Source of the DNA: Flavobacterium crocinum
Lineage (GTDB): Bacteria > Bacteroidota > Bacteroidia > Flavobacteriales > Flavobacteriaceae
Assembly: GCF_003122385.1 (NCBI RefSeq)
Contig: NZ_CP029255.1
Span: 372,001 to 436,000, forward strand
DNA: 64,000 bases
Reading direction: 5' to 3'
Below the pieces are notes generated by a model. The model ran no database searches. It saw only the letters and a program-made list of their open reading frames with translations, and was not told the origin of the DNA. Of this stretch, positions 8,824 to 17,872 are shown piece by piece. Each line of letters opens with the position of its first letter. The first letter of the stretch is position 1. The position numbers and the translations under genes are program-made.

Positions 8824-11250
8824 TTATTTAAAAGCCGTTACAATTAATAAAGCTAAACTAGAAATTACGGTACCTATACCAACCCATTCTCCTGCACTCA
8901 TCTTTTTTCTTTCTGGCTTTTCAGGAACAACAATTTGTGAATCTGGTTCTACTTTAGGATAAGACCTAAAAAACAGAAATGAAGTTGTTACATCAGCTTT
9001 TCCATTTGGATATATTATATACGCTTTTCTCTTCCATCCTTTATTATCAACACCTCCTACAGCATTAATATAATATTTAAATCCTTTACCGTTTCTATAC
9101 GGAATTTCCGATGTCAACAAAACATTTCCTGTGACTTTAACTCCCTCATTATAAACTGATACCTCAATTTCGTCACCCGGAAATAAAGTAACGTTCGAAA
9201 AGTGATTCTTATCTTTTACAATTTTCTCCCAGTTTACAGGAATTGTTGCAAACTTCAAATCTTCCTTTAGCTTTTTTGCTAGCTTACCTTTTAAAGTATC
9301 ATTTTTTGAAATATTAAGATCGATTCTTTCTAATGTCTCTATTTGATCTTCTTTAATAGGTCTTTTAATCTTCATTCCATCCAAATTAGCAATGGAAGTT
9401 AAGCCGCCAGCTCTCATTACGACATTATAAACTGTTTCTTTCTTATTCGCTAACACATATTTTCCAGGATATCCAACAGCTCCACTAACAGTGACCATTT
9501 GAGGTTTCTCATAAACTGCCATTCTTCGTATGTTAATCACGTCAAAAGGTTTTAGCACGAAGTTTTTTATTTGCTCATTGTTATCCGCAGTAATTTCAAG
9601 TTCAACCAATTCGATACGCTTTGGATCAGCATCATCAATTGCATCAGATTTAATCATTCTTGCAACTTCAACTCTCTTAGAAGCCGAACCAGTTAACCCT
9701 CCCACCTGAACAACCAAATCATTTAAAGTTAGATTTTCAAAATATTCGTATTCACCTGGATTTTTTACTTCTCCATCAATTGTTACTTTGTATTCTTCTC
9801 TAAAATCCAGAATAGAATAAACAGTAACAATATCTTCTCTTTTTAATTCAATGTCTGCGTTTAAATCACCTGATAAAGCAGCTCCTAAATCTACATTTAC
9901 AATTTCTGTAGTTAGATCTGTTTTTAAGCGAATTATTCTAGCTCTTTTACTATAAGCATCTTCTTTTAATCCTTCTGCTCTTGTAATAAGATCAGAAATT
10001 CTCATTCCATCTGTAAAAGAATAATAGTCAGGTCTAAAAACTGCTCCTTCAATTTTAATACGATTTTCAAAACGATTTAAAATTTTGGTAATTCTAAATA
10101 CATCTCCCGATTGTGGCTGATAAGCACTATATTCACTTTCGTTTATATCATGAACTTTAAACTCCTTTCCTGTTTTTTGCACAACATTCACTGAAGCGGT
10201 ATAAGCAAATTCATTGAAACCTGAAGCAAAGCTCAATAAATCAGAGAACTTTTCTCCTTTTTTCATTTCAAAAATACCTGGGCGTTTAACTTCACCTTCA
10301 ACAGTAACTCTCTGCGTGTAGGCAGGAATTCTAATTACATCATTTTCCTTTAAACTAATATTGTCAGATTGATCCCCTTTAACTAAAAATCTATAAATAT
10401 CAATATTTCTGTAAACTTTATTGTTTCGTATTAACTCAATATTTCTATAACTACCATTTTTCCCCGGCCCTCCTGCTAAATGTAAAGCGTTATAAACAGT
10501 TGCTAAAGAAGATATTGAATAATTACCTGGCTGTTTTCCTCCAACTACCGTAATTTTTATTGTTCTAATTTTCCCTAAACTTACGCTTACTTGTGACTGT
10601 CCAGATCTAACAGTACTATATACTCTTGCTATTGCAGCTTTTATTTTTTGTGTTGCCGCTTCTATTGTCATTCCGGAAACAGCGATTTGACCAACATATT
10701 CTATGGATATTTTTCCCTCAACACTAACAGACAGATTTCCATTATATTCCTGTACGCCATAAATTGTAACCTGAAGTTCATCTCCAGGTCCCAAAATATA
10801 ATTCATCGGAGTTGCTATTTTTAAATCCGGCTCGAAATTAAGAGTAGGATTATCAAACAACTCAGATCCAAAAATAATAGCATTTGCAGAGTCTTTTACT
10901 TTTACATTTTTGATACTTTCCTGCTTCCTTCCAGAATCAGAATTTCCTTCTAAAGTTTTTTCAGCATTTTTATTTACAAATGAATTTTTATTCTGATAGC
11001 TATTTAACTTAACCTTCAATTTATTAAAATTAGACTGACTCATTCCTTTCGATAATGCCATTGGTTCGACCTGATCAATCGTTGTGTTATTACTTTTGAG
11101 TTGTGCACTAATTTTTGCCAGATCATCGTCAGTTAAATAATCAACATTAACTGTACTTAAGTCTCTGGACTTAAGTAGGTCTTGTGCATTTACACTTAAA
11201 GACAAACTAAGTGTAAAAAATAAGAAAAGAACGTACGTTATTTTTTTCAT
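8824..11250 (-). CDS. Large SLBB-domain polysaccharide export protein
   Basis: An 808-residue exported protein. It has a cleavable signal peptide (MKKITYVLFLFFTLSLSLSVNAQ), then a poorly conserved charged region. A Poly_export domain follows around 150-225 (YILGPGDELQVTIYG ... GKISIEYVGQIAVSGM), and then a long series of SLBB beta-grasp repeats, each starting with a VTVEGEVKRPG-like strand. At the very C terminus is a hydrophobic helix (GIGTVISSLALLIVTAF). It is three times longer than the Wza-like lipoprotein at 20334-21128 and lacks a lipobox. It probably forms a periplasm-spanning export conduit with the Wzz protein next to it. Confidence 0.88.
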   Translation of the reverse strand: MKKITYVLFLFFTLSLSLSVNAQDLLKSRDLSTVNVDYLTDDDLAKISAQLKSNNTTIDQVEPMALSKGMSQSNFNKLKVKLNSYQNKNSFVNKNAEKTLEGNSDSGRKQESIKNVKVKDSANAIIFGSELFDNPTLNFEPDLKIATPMNYILGPGDELQVTIYGVQEYNGNLSVSVEGKISIEYVGQIAVSGMTIEAATQKIKAAIARVYSTVRSGQSQVSVSLGKIRTIKITVVGGKQPGNYSISSLATVYNALHLAGGPGKNGSYRNIELIRNNKVYRNIDIYRFLVKGDQSDNISLKENDVIRIPAYTQRVTVEGEVKRPGIFEMKKGEKFSDLLSFASGFNEFAYTASVNVVQKTGKEFKVHDINESEYSAYQPQSGDVFRITKILNRFENRIKIEGAVFRPDYYSFTDGMRISDLITRAEGLKEDAYSKRARIIRLKTDLTTEIVNVDLGAALSGDLNADIELKREDIVTVYSILDFREEYKVTIDGEVKNPGEYEYFENLTLNDLVVQVGGLTGSASKRVEVARMIKSDAIDDADPKRIELVELEITADNNEQIKNFVLKPFDVINIRRMAVYEKPQMVTVSGAVGYPGKYVLANKKETVYNVVMRAGGLTSIANLDGMKIKRPIKEDQIETLERIDLNISKNDTLKGKLAKKLKEDLKFATIPVNWEKIVKDKNHFSNVTLFPGDEIEVSVYNEGVKVTGNVLLTSEIPYRNGKGFKYYINAVGGVDNKGWKRKAYIIYPNGKADVTTSFLFFRSYPKVEPDSQIVVPEKPERKKMSAGEWVGIGTVISSLALLIVTAFK

Positions 11251-11253
11251 GTA

Positions 11254-12300
11254 TTATGAATATTGTTTTTGATAGTATTCTTTATAAGCCCCAGAAGTCA
11301 CATTCTCAAGCCATTCTTGATTATTCAAATACCAATTGATAGTTTTTTCTAATCCTTCTTCAAAAGTAACAGATGGTTTCCATCCTAATTCTTTATTAAT
11401 TTTTGAAGCATCAATTGCATAACGCAAATCGTGACCTGGTCTGTCTTTTACATAAGTAATTAGTTTTTCAGAGGCACTTTTCTCTCTCCCTAATTTATCA
11501 TCCATTATACCACATAACAACTTCACCAAATCAATATTTTTCCATTCGTTAAATCCTCCAATGTTATATGTTTCATGATTTTTTCCTTCATGAAAGACTA
11601 AATCGATAGCTATAGCATGATCTTCAACAAAAAGCCAGTCACGAGTATAATTCCCATCTCCGTAAACTGGTAATGGTTTATTATTTATAATGTTATTTAT
11701 AAAAAGTGGAATTAGTTTTTCTGGAAAATGATAAGATCCATAATTATTAGAACAGTTGGTCAAAACATACGGCAATCCATAAGTTTCTCCATAAGCTCTC
11801 ACAAAGTGATCCGAGCTTGCTTTAGAAGCCGAATAAGGAGAATTCGGATCGTAAGAAGTTGTTTCTGTAAAAAGCCCTTCAGATCCTAATGATCCATAAA
11901 CTTCATCTGTACTTATATGATAAAATCTTTTGCCATCAAAATTACCTTTCCATTGATTCTTAGCGGCATTCAATAGATTCATAGTTCCGATAACATTTGT
12001 TTTTACGAATGCTAAAGGGTCTTCAATCGAACGATCAACATGTGATTCTGCAGCTAAATGCAAAACTCCATCAAAATTATGTAAAGCAAAAAGATCATTT
12101 ATAAACTTTTCATCAACAATGTCTCCTTTAACAAAAGTATAATTGGGATTATTTTCTATGTCTTTTATATTTTCCAAATTTCCTGCATACGTCAAAGCGT
12201 CTAAATTAAAAACTTGATATTCAGGATATTTATTAACGAAACGTCTCACTACATGCGAACCGATAAAACCAGCACCTCCAGTTATAAGTATTTTTTTCAT
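11254..12300 (-). CDS. rfbB: dTDP-glucose 4,6-dehydratase
   Basis: A 348-residue SDR that forms dTDP-4-keto-6-deoxyglucose. The NAD site is GGAGFIGSHV (8-17). The dehydratase triad region is STDEVYG (130-136, T131-D132-E133), and the catalytic pair is Y156 and K160 in YSASK. ESHVDRSI (85-92) is also typical of RmlB. The genes for RmlA, RmlC and RmlD are not in this window, so either they lie elsewhere or the cupin (4601-5005) takes over the product here. It is 3 nt from the SLBB gene and 12 nt from manC, clearly in one operon. Confidence 0.94.
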   Translation of the reverse strand: MKKILITGGAGFIGSHVVRRFVNKYPEYQVFNLDALTYAGNLENIKDIENNPNYTFVKGDIVDEKFINDLFALHNFDGVLHLAAESHVDRSIEDPLAFVKTNVIGTMNLLNAAKNQWKGNFDGKRFYHISTDEVYGSLGSEGLFTETTSYDPNSPYSASKASSDHFVRAYGETYGLPYVLTNCSNNYGSYHFPEKLIPLFINNIINNKPLPVYGDGNYTRDWLFVEDHAIAIDLVFHEGKNHETYNIGGFNEWKNIDLVKLLCGIMDDKLGREKSASEKLITYVKDRPGHDLRYAIDASKINKELGWKPSVTFEEGLEKTINWYLNNQEWLENVTSGAYKEYYQKQYS

Positions 12301-12312
12301 TTCTAATTGTTT

Positions 12313-13320
12313 CTAGTTAAGTAATTCAGAATTTTGTTTTTCTAATTCACTGTAGATGTCTTTAACATCTTGTGAATTTTCTTTTTGCAAAATTAAATTT
12401 GCTGTCTCAGTATAAACAAAAATTGTGTTTTTTAATCCTAAGAAAGTCGTATGCTTATCACATCCAATTACCATATTGCCATTAGCATCAGTCAAATGTC
12501 CTTTTGAGTTTAGATAATCATAAACAGATTCAAAAGAACCTAAATCAGACCATGAAAAGGAAGCAGGCACCACCTTGATTTTTTTACTTCTTTCCATCAC
12601 AGCATAATCTATACTGATAGAAGGAATCTCCATTGATAAATCTAAATCTAAAAACCCATCTTTACTTCCTTCCCATACTGTTTTAGATTTTTCATACACA
12701 TCCGGTTGAAATTTCTTCAACTCTTCCAAAAGAACATTTGCTTTAAAACAAAACATTCCACTATTCCATAAAAAATTGCCTTTTGCTATGAATTCTTTTG
12801 CAGTAGTTTCATTTGGTTTTTCGCGGAAAGAAATAACATTATCTCCATCTGCTTCTATATAGCCATATCCAGTTTCAGGCTTGGTAGGAATAACTCCAAA
12901 AGTTACGATAAATCCTTCATTGGCCTTAGAAACAGCTTCAGAAATGGCTTGATTATAATTCTCCATTTGATCTATAATATGATCTGAGGGAGTTATAATT
13001 AAAATATCATCCGGATTTGATGCAAACGCCGCAAAAGCAATTGCAGCCGCAGTATTTCTTGGAGTTGCTTCAATAATATTAACATAGGAGGTATTGGTTT
13101 TATCCATTACTTTCCCACTAAGTTGATGATTATCTACATTTCCGACAACCATTACTTTATTTGCTAAATGACTATTTCTTTCAACTGTCATTTCAAATAA
13201 AGATTTGCCTTCAAATATTTCAAGATATTGCTTTGGACGGCTTTTGCGAGAAAGTGGCCACAAACGACTTCCAACTCCTCCTGTAAGAATTACATGTGTA
13301 ATAGATTTATCTGAACTCAT
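12313..13320 (-). CDS. manC: Mannose-1-phosphate guanylyltransferase
   Basis: A 335-residue GDP-mannose pyrophosphorylase. The pyrophosphorylase signature GGVGSRLWPLSRKSRPKQ lies near residues 14-31. Later the family motifs PETGYGYIEA and FLWNSGMFCF occur, then the SIDYAVMERS block. The C-terminal phosphomannose isomerase domain found in bifunctional ManC/AlgA proteins is missing; the protein ends shortly after the left-handed helix region, as is usual for the short Bacteroidota form. The product GDP-mannose feeds Gmd (1-291) and possibly a mannosyltransferase. The stop is 12 nt from the start of rfbB. Confidence 0.92.
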   Translation of the reverse strand: MSSDKSITHVILTGGVGSRLWPLSRKSRPKQYLEIFEGKSLFEMTVERNSHLANKVMVVGNVDNHQLSGKVMDKTNTSYVNIIEATPRNTAAAIAFAAFASNPDDILIITPSDHIIDQMENYNQAISEAVSKANEGFIVTFGVIPTKPETGYGYIEADGDNVISFREKPNETTAKEFIAKGNFLWNSGMFCFKANVLLEELKKFQPDVYEKSKTVWEGSKDGFLDLDLSMEIPSISIDYAVMERSKKIKVVPASFSWSDLGSFESVYDYLNSKGHLTDANGNMVIGCDKHTTFLGLKNTIFVYTETANLILQKENSQDVKDIYSELEKQNSELLN

Positions 13321-13351
13321 ATATTTTAAATAAAAAAAGGAATTTAAAAAA

Positions 13352-14641
13352 CTAAAGCCTATTATCAGCTAAAGTTCCTAAAATTCCTTTTACGTCATAA
13401 ATTAAACTTTTATCTTTTTGTAAATTTGAGAAATTAATATCAAGAAATTCTGAGTGAGCAACACCTAGTACTAAAGCATCAAATTTTTCTGTCGGTAAAG
13501 TATTTACCGTTTCTAACTTGTACTCTCTCTTCACTTCATCAATATTTGCAAGAGGATCAAAAATAGTAACTGCAATTCCGTAATCTTTTAAAGCTTTTAT
13601 TACGTCTACAATTTTAGTATTTCTAACATCAGGACAGTTTTCCTTAAACGTTATTCCTAACATTAAAAGATTCGCTCCATTTACTGAAATTCCTTTTTTG
13701 ATCATTAGCTTCACTATCTGCGAAGCCACATATTCTCCCATACTGTCATTTAAACGTCTTCCTGCTAAAATTATTTCAGGATGATAACCGAATTCTTGCG
13801 CTCTTTGTGCTAAATAATAAGGATCCACACCAATGCAATGTCCGCCAACAAGTCCTGGTTTAAACGGTAGAAAATTCCACTTTGTAGCTGCAGCTGTTAA
13901 TACTTCTTGTGTATCAATATTCATTAAGTTAAATATCTTAGCTAATTCATTTACAAAAGCTATATTAATATCACGCTGTGAATTCTCAATAACCTTTGCT
14001 GCTTCTGCAACTTTTATTGTTGGGGCTAAATGTGTTCCTGCCGTAATAACTGATTTGTACAACTCATCTACTTTTATTCCTATTTCAGGAGTAGAACCAG
14101 AGGTAACTTTCAATATTTTTTCTACAGTATGTTCTTTATCTCCGGGATTTATTCTTTCTGGGGAATATCCCGCGAAAAAATCTTCATTAAATTTTAAACC
14201 TGAAACTCGTTCTAAAACCGGTACACATTGCTCTTCTGTAACACCTGGGTACACAGTAGACTCGTAAACAACAATATCTCCTTTTTTCAAAACCTTTCCA
14301 ACTGTCTCACTTGACTTGTATAAAGGAGTCAGATCTGGTCTGTTATTTCTATCAACTGGTGTCGGAACGGTAACTATATAGTAATTGCAGTTTTCAATAT
14401 CAACCAGTGACGTTGTACAAAACAATCCGTTTTTTTCACTTGGATTTTCAACCAAGACATCTTGTAAGACATCATCTTCAACCTCTAAAGTAGTGTCTGT
14501 TCCGGATTTTAGAGAATTGACTCTTGATTCATTAATATCAAAGCCAACAACTGAATATTTTGTTGCAAATAATCGGGCTAAAGGCAAACCAACATAGCCC
14601 AAACCAATAACCGCAATTTTAACATTATCTTTCAATTTCAT
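13352..14641 (-). CDS. Nucleotide-sugar dehydrogenase, TviB/WbpO type (UDP-GlcNAc/GalNAc to uronic acid)
   Basis: A 429-residue UDP-sugar 6-dehydrogenase that oxidises C6 in two steps. The N-terminal Rossmann motif is GLGYVGLP (13-20). The central domain carries NSQRDINIAFVNEL, and the catalytic cysteine is C269 in GGHCIGVDPYYL. This last sequence is typical of the TviB/VipA/WbpO group acting on UDP-N-acetylhexosamines, unlike the GGSCFQKD of the Ugd encoded at 15462-16853. With the WbpP/TviC-like epimerase (16879-17862) it would convert UDP-GlcNAc to UDP-GalNAcA. It is the first gene after a new promoter and structured leader. Confidence 0.88.
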   Translation of the reverse strand: MKLKDNVKIAVIGLGYVGLPLARLFATKYSVVGFDINESRVNSLKSGTDTTLEVEDDVLQDVLVENPSEKNGLFCTTSLVDIENCNYYIVTVPTPVDRNNRPDLTPLYKSSETVGKVLKKGDIVVYESTVYPGVTEEQCVPVLERVSGLKFNEDFFAGYSPERINPGDKEHTVEKILKVTSGSTPEIGIKVDELYKSVITAGTHLAPTIKVAEAAKVIENSQRDINIAFVNELAKIFNLMNIDTQEVLTAAATKWNFLPFKPGLVGGHCIGVDPYYLAQRAQEFGYHPEIILAGRRLNDSMGEYVASQIVKLMIKKGISVNGANLLMLGITFKENCPDVRNTKIVDVIKALKDYGIAVTIFDPLANIDEVKREYKLETVNTLPTEKFDALVLGVAHSEFLDINFSNLQKDKSLIYDVKGILGTLADNRL

Positions 14642-14652
14642 TTTTTTAATTT

Positions 14653-14719
14653 ATTTAGGTCATTAAAACTCACGGCTTCGCCGCTCCGAGTCCCATTATT
14701 TGGTCCCAGCTACCTAAAT
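14653..14719 (-). promoter_or_regulatory. Structured 5' leader of the second polysaccharide transcription block
   Basis: Between the promoter at 14733-14763 and the ATG at 14641 the transcript would fold into a closed domain. An outer 8-bp stem (ATTTAGGT at 14712-14719 with ACCTAAAT at 14653-14660, read on the minus strand) encloses a GC-rich hairpin (14668-14691) with a CGGC/GCCG inner stem and a GAA loop. The outer stem runs straight into GGTAGC, which resembles the core of the enterobacterial ops element recognised by RfaH. A UpxY-type antiterminator gene lies just upstream, so this is a plausible target site; that link is inference. Confidence 0.55.
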
Positions 14720-14732
14720 TAATCATTTTCGG

Positions 14733-14763
14733 CAAATATAGTATAATAACTCTAGTTATTCAA
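14733..14763 (-). promoter_or_regulatory. Promoter of the second polysaccharide block
   Basis: On the minus strand TATATTTG (14733-14740) matches the Bacteroidota -7 consensus TAnnTTTG exactly, and TTG (14761-14763) sits 20 nt upstream as the -33 element. Transcription should start near 14727, giving a leader of about 85 nt before the TviB-like gene. Confidence 0.72.
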
Positions 14764-14854
14764 TACGGTTTCCCGTAATCCTTAAAAACAAATTGTTAAC
14801 AAAAAAGCACTATAACACAATACCTTATTAATCAGGATGTAAATAATTACTTTA

Positions 14855-14902
14855 TAAAAAAAACAGAAGAAAAAAAACCTAAAAAAGATTTTCTCTTCTG
14901 TT
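14855..14902 (-). terminator. Intrinsic terminator after the UpxY-like gene
   Basis: A 9-bp stem pairs AACAGAAGA (14894-14902, minus strand) with TCTTCTGTT (14862-14870), extended by four A-T pairs after one bulged base. On the minus strand it is followed directly by a run of eight T. It lies 22 nt after the stop codon and should end the first block. Confidence 0.7.
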
Positions 14903-14923
14903 AATTTTAATGAAATAACGTTG

Positions 14924-15388
14924 TTATTTATATTTTATTTTCAAAACGCATCCTAAAGTTTCCAATACTAGTATGTAATAATTATTAGAAATTTCCTGAA
15001 CAATCGCATTTTGATTACTAAACGCCCCAGATTCTAGTTTAATTCTGTCTCCAACCTGAATAGTTGAAACAGATACATCACTTATATTAGGAGCTTTAAG
15101 ACTTGTTTTTATTGCTTCGATTTCTTCGTTTTTTACAATAGCAGGTTTCCCTAACCAGAATAAATACCTGACAACTCCAGCAACTTGAAAAACCGAGTTT
15201 CTTTCAGAATCTGCTAACTGAACAAAAACATAAGAGCTAAAAAGCGGTATTTCTATCTTCTTTTTTCGATCTGTCCATTGCTTAATTTGAGTAATTAAGG
15301 GGCAATAGCATTCAATTCCAGCTTGTTTAAGTTTATCAGCAACTTTTTTCTCCCATTTCGGTTTTGTATAAACTACGTACCAATTCAT
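14924..15388 (-). CDS. UpxY/NusG-family transcription antiterminator
   Basis: A 154-residue NusG-like protein. The NGN domain covers about residues 1-100, beginning MNWYVVYTKPKWEKKVADKL, the usual specialised-NusG start. It contains CYCPLITQIKQWTDRKKK and the strand LFSSYVFVQL. A KOW-type domain follows from about residue 115 (VGDRIKLESGAF ...). Proteins of this type (UpxY in Bacteroides, RfaH and LoaP elsewhere) load onto RNA polymerase in the leader of a long polysaccharide operon and suppress premature termination. Here the gene is not first in the locus. It is fifth in the first block and is followed by its own terminator, a promoter and the leader at 14653-14719, which makes that second block its probable target. 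Confidence 0.88.
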   Translation of the reverse strand: MNWYVVYTKPKWEKKVADKLKQAGIECYCPLITQIKQWTDRKKKIEIPLFSSYVFVQLADSERNSVFQVAGVVRYLFWLGKPAIVKNEEIEAIKTSLKAPNISDVSVSTIQVGDRIKLESGAFSNQNAIVQEISNNYYILVLETLGCVLKIKYK

Positions 15389-15461
15389 TTTTCTATTTAT
15401 AACGAAGTAAAATTAATCACTACTTCACATTTCACATCATTTCACTCCTTATAAAATCCAC

Positions 15462-16853
15462 TTAGGAACCTATACCATTGTAGACAAAACCAATTGATTC
15501 TAATTCTTTAGCATTCAAAATATTTCTTCCGTCGAAAACAAAAGCCGGTTTATGCATTGAATCATAAATCTTTTGCCAATCATAAGTTGTAAATTCATCC
15601 CATTCGGTTAAAACTGCAACTGCATGCGCTCCGTTACATGCCTGATAAGCACTTTCGAATACATTTAAGAATTCATTATTATCTTTCTCGCTTCTCGTTT
15701 CAAGATAATTTAAATCTGCCAGCATTTTAGTTCTTGAAACTTTTGGATCGTAAACTGAAATTTTAGCCTGCTCATTAATCAAATCATCTGCCACATAGAT
15801 TGCTGCTGACTCTCTGGTATCATTTGTATCTTTTTTGAAAGCCCACCCTAAAAATGCAATTTTCTTATCAGCTACAGTATTGTATAATGTTTGGACAATT
15901 TTATTAGAAAATCTTCTTTTTTGATGGTCATTCATAACAATAACCTGCTCCCAATAATCTGCAACTTCACTTAATCCATATGACTTAGCAATGTAAACCA
16001 AATTTAAAATATCTTTTTGAAAGCATGAACCTCCGAAACCTACAGATGCTTTTAGGAATTTTGGACCAATTCTACTATCCATTCCAATTGCTTTAGCAAC
16101 CTCATTTACGTCTGCTCCGGTTTTTTCACATAATTCAGACATCGCATTAATAGACGAAATACGTTGTGCTAAAAAAGCATTAGCCGTAAGCTTAGACAAT
16201 TCTGAAGACCATACATTTGTTGTTAAAATTCTATCTTTACTTACCCAGTTTGCATAAACATTTAATAGCGCTTCTATTGCTTCTTCTCCTTCAGGAGTTG
16301 TATCTCCTCCAATCAAAATTCTATCCGGATTTAACAAATCAGTAACAGCTGTTCCCTCTGCTAAAAATTCAGGATTAGATAGTATTTGAAACTGAACTCC
16401 ATTTCCTGTATTATCTAATATACTTTTAATAGCTTCTGCAGTTCTTACTGGTAAAGTAGATTTTTCTACTACAATTTTATTCTGCTTTGCTACTCTCGCA
16501 ATTTGTCTTGCACACAATTCAATATATTTTAAATCAGCTGCCATTCCTTTTCCTTTTCCATAAGTTTTGGTTGGCGTGTTTACTGAAATAAATATCATCT
16601 GAGCTTCATCTATTGCCTTATCAACATCAGTAGAGAAGAATAAATTTCTTCCTCTTGCTTCTGCTACAATTTCCGAAAGTCCCGGTTCATAAATTGGAAT
16701 ATTTTCTGGATTAGGATCGTTCCAGTCGGCAATTCTTTGTTCATTTAAATCGACAACTCTAACCTGAATATCCGGGCATTTTTGTGCAATAACTGCCATT
16801 GTTGGTCCACCAACATATCCTGCACCTATGCAGCAAATCTTTGTAATTTTCAT
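15462..16853 (-). CDS. ugd: UDP-glucose 6-dehydrogenase
   Basis: A 463-residue dehydrogenase giving UDP-glucuronate. The Rossmann motif is GAGYVGGPT (10-18), and the catalytic cysteine is C277 in [11 protein letters not shown], the form typical of Ugd. The [11 protein letters not shown] block near 160-170 is also typical of Ugd. The protein is of the longer, eukaryote-like type that is common in Bacteroidota. It starts 25 nt after the epimerase gene and is followed after a 73-nt gap by the UpxY-like gene. UDP-GlcA would supply an acidic sugar, or a precursor of UDP-xylose or UDP-GalA. Confidence 0.93.
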   Translation of the reverse strand: MKITKICCIGAGYVGGPTMAVIAQKCPDIQVRVVDLNEQRIADWNDPNPENIPIYEPGLSEIVAEARGRNLFFSTDVDKAIDEAQMIFISVNTPTKTYGKGKGMAADLKYIELCARQIARVAKQNKIVVEKSTLPVRTAEAIKSILDNTGNGVQFQILSNPEFLAEGTAVTDLLNPDRILIGGDTTPEGEEAIEALLNVYANWVSKDRILTTNVWSSELSKLTANAFLAQRISSINAMSELCEKTGADVNEVAKAIGMDSRIGPKFLKASVGFGGSCFQKDILNLVYIAKSYGLSEVADYWEQVIVMNDHQKRRFSNKIVQTLYNTVADKKIAFLGWAFKKDTNDTRESAAIYVADDLINEQAKISVYDPKVSRTKMLADLNYLETRSEKDNNEFLNVFESAYQACNGAHAVAVLTEWDEFTTYDWQKIYDSMHKPAFVFDGRNILNAKELESIGFVYNGIGS

Positions 16854-16878
16854 TGATCTATTATTATCTTGATCTTAT

Positions 16879-17862
16879 TTATTTTAAATTATTCCAATAC
16901 CACTCAACCGCTTCTTTCAAACCATCTTGCAAAGAATATTTTGGATTATATCCTAAACGAGTTTTTGCTTTTTCAATACTTGCCAGCGAGTGCGGAATAT
17001 CTCCTACTCTATTTTCCCCATATATAACAGGAACATCTTTTATTTTTGAATCAAACTCAGACAAATATTCTTTTAAATATTTAACTAAATCGTTCAGTGT
17101 TTTCCTGTCTCCGAATGCAGTATTATAAACTGAATTAACAGCAGCCGGATTTTGAGAAGTCATAGCCAATTCGTTCATTTGAATTACATTGTCTATGTAT
17201 GTAAAATCACGAGAATAATTACCGTCTCCATTAATTACGGGACTTTCATAATTCATAAATTGCTTCACAAATTTAGGTATAACCGCCGCATAAGCCCCAT
17301 TTGGATCTTGTTTTCTTCCAAAGACATTAAAATAGCGCAATCCTATTGTTTCTAATCCGTATGTTTTGCTGAAAATTTCCGCATACAACTCATTTACATA
17401 TTTAGTAATTGCATATGGCGATAATGGCTTTCCTATTACATCTTCTACTTTTGGCAACCCTTGAGAATCTCCATAAGTCGAAGAACTAGCTGCATAAACA
17501 AAACGTTTTACTTTTGCATCACGAGCTGCTGTAAGCATATTTAAAAATCCAGAAACATTAACATCATTTGTTGTTATTGGGTCTTTTATCGATCGTGGAA
17601 CAGAACCTAAAGCTGCCTGATGTAAAACATAATCTGCTCCTTCTACTGCCAAAACACAATCTTCCAGTTTTCGAATATCTCCTTCAATTAATCTAAAATC
17701 AGGATTATTTAAAAAATCTTTTAAATTGTGTCTATGCCCTGTCGAAAAATTATCAAGACAAACCACTTTATAACCTGATGCTAAAAAATACTCCGTCAAA
17801 TTTGACCCTATAAATCCAGCTCCACCAGTAATTAAAATTGTATTTTTTATCGAGTTTCCCAT
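16879..17862 (-). CDS. UDP-N-acetylglucosamine 4-epimerase (WbpP/TviC-like SDR)
   Basis: An SDR of about 327 residues. It has an N-terminal GGAGFIGSNLTEYFL, an active site with SSSTYGD and YAITKYVNEL (Tyr and Lys), and the ALGSVPRSI segment that marks the WbpP/TviC group, which prefers N-acetylated UDP-hexoses. I chose the ATG at 17862; an upstream in-frame TTG at 17868 is the only alternative and is less likely. The enzyme interconverts UDP-GlcNAc and UDP-GalNAc. With the TviB/WbpO-type dehydrogenase of the second block it forms the two-enzyme route to UDP-GalNAcA known from Vi antigen and Pseudomonas O6 synthesis. Confidence 0.87.
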   Translation of the reverse strand: MGNSIKNTILITGGAGFIGSNLTEYFLASGYKVVCLDNFSTGHRHNLKDFLNNPDFRLIEGDIRKLEDCVLAVEGADYVLHQAALGSVPRSIKDPITTNDVNVSGFLNMLTAARDAKVKRFVYAASSSTYGDSQGLPKVEDVIGKPLSPYAITKYVNELYAEIFSKTYGLETIGLRYFNVFGRKQDPNGAYAAVIPKFVKQFMNYESPVINGDGNYSRDFTYIDNVIQMNELAMTSQNPAAVNSVYNTAFGDRKTLNDLVKYLKEYLSEFDSKIKDVPVIYGENRVGDIPHSLASIEKAKTRLGYNPKYSLQDGLKEAVEWYWNNLK

Positions 17863-17872
17863 TTGCAAAAGA

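Noticed and set aside
13833..14267. 144-codon open frame on the plus strand
   Set aside because: It lies entirely antisense within the well-conserved TviB/WbpO-type dehydrogenase gene, shows no family motif and has no promoter or start context.
14706..14719. Full enterobacterial ops/JUMPStart element
   Set aside because: Only the GGTAGC core is present; the complete ops consensus is not matched, so it is reported only as ops-like.
14666..14720. GC-rich hairpin region considered as a tRNA or small RNA gene
   Set aside because: No acceptor stem, T-loop or anticodon arm can be drawn; the location between a promoter and an ATG fits an mRNA leader better.
15416..15446. CRISPR-like repeat
   Set aside because: The repeats are 8-11 bp and degenerate, without spacers of uniform length, and no cas genes are present.
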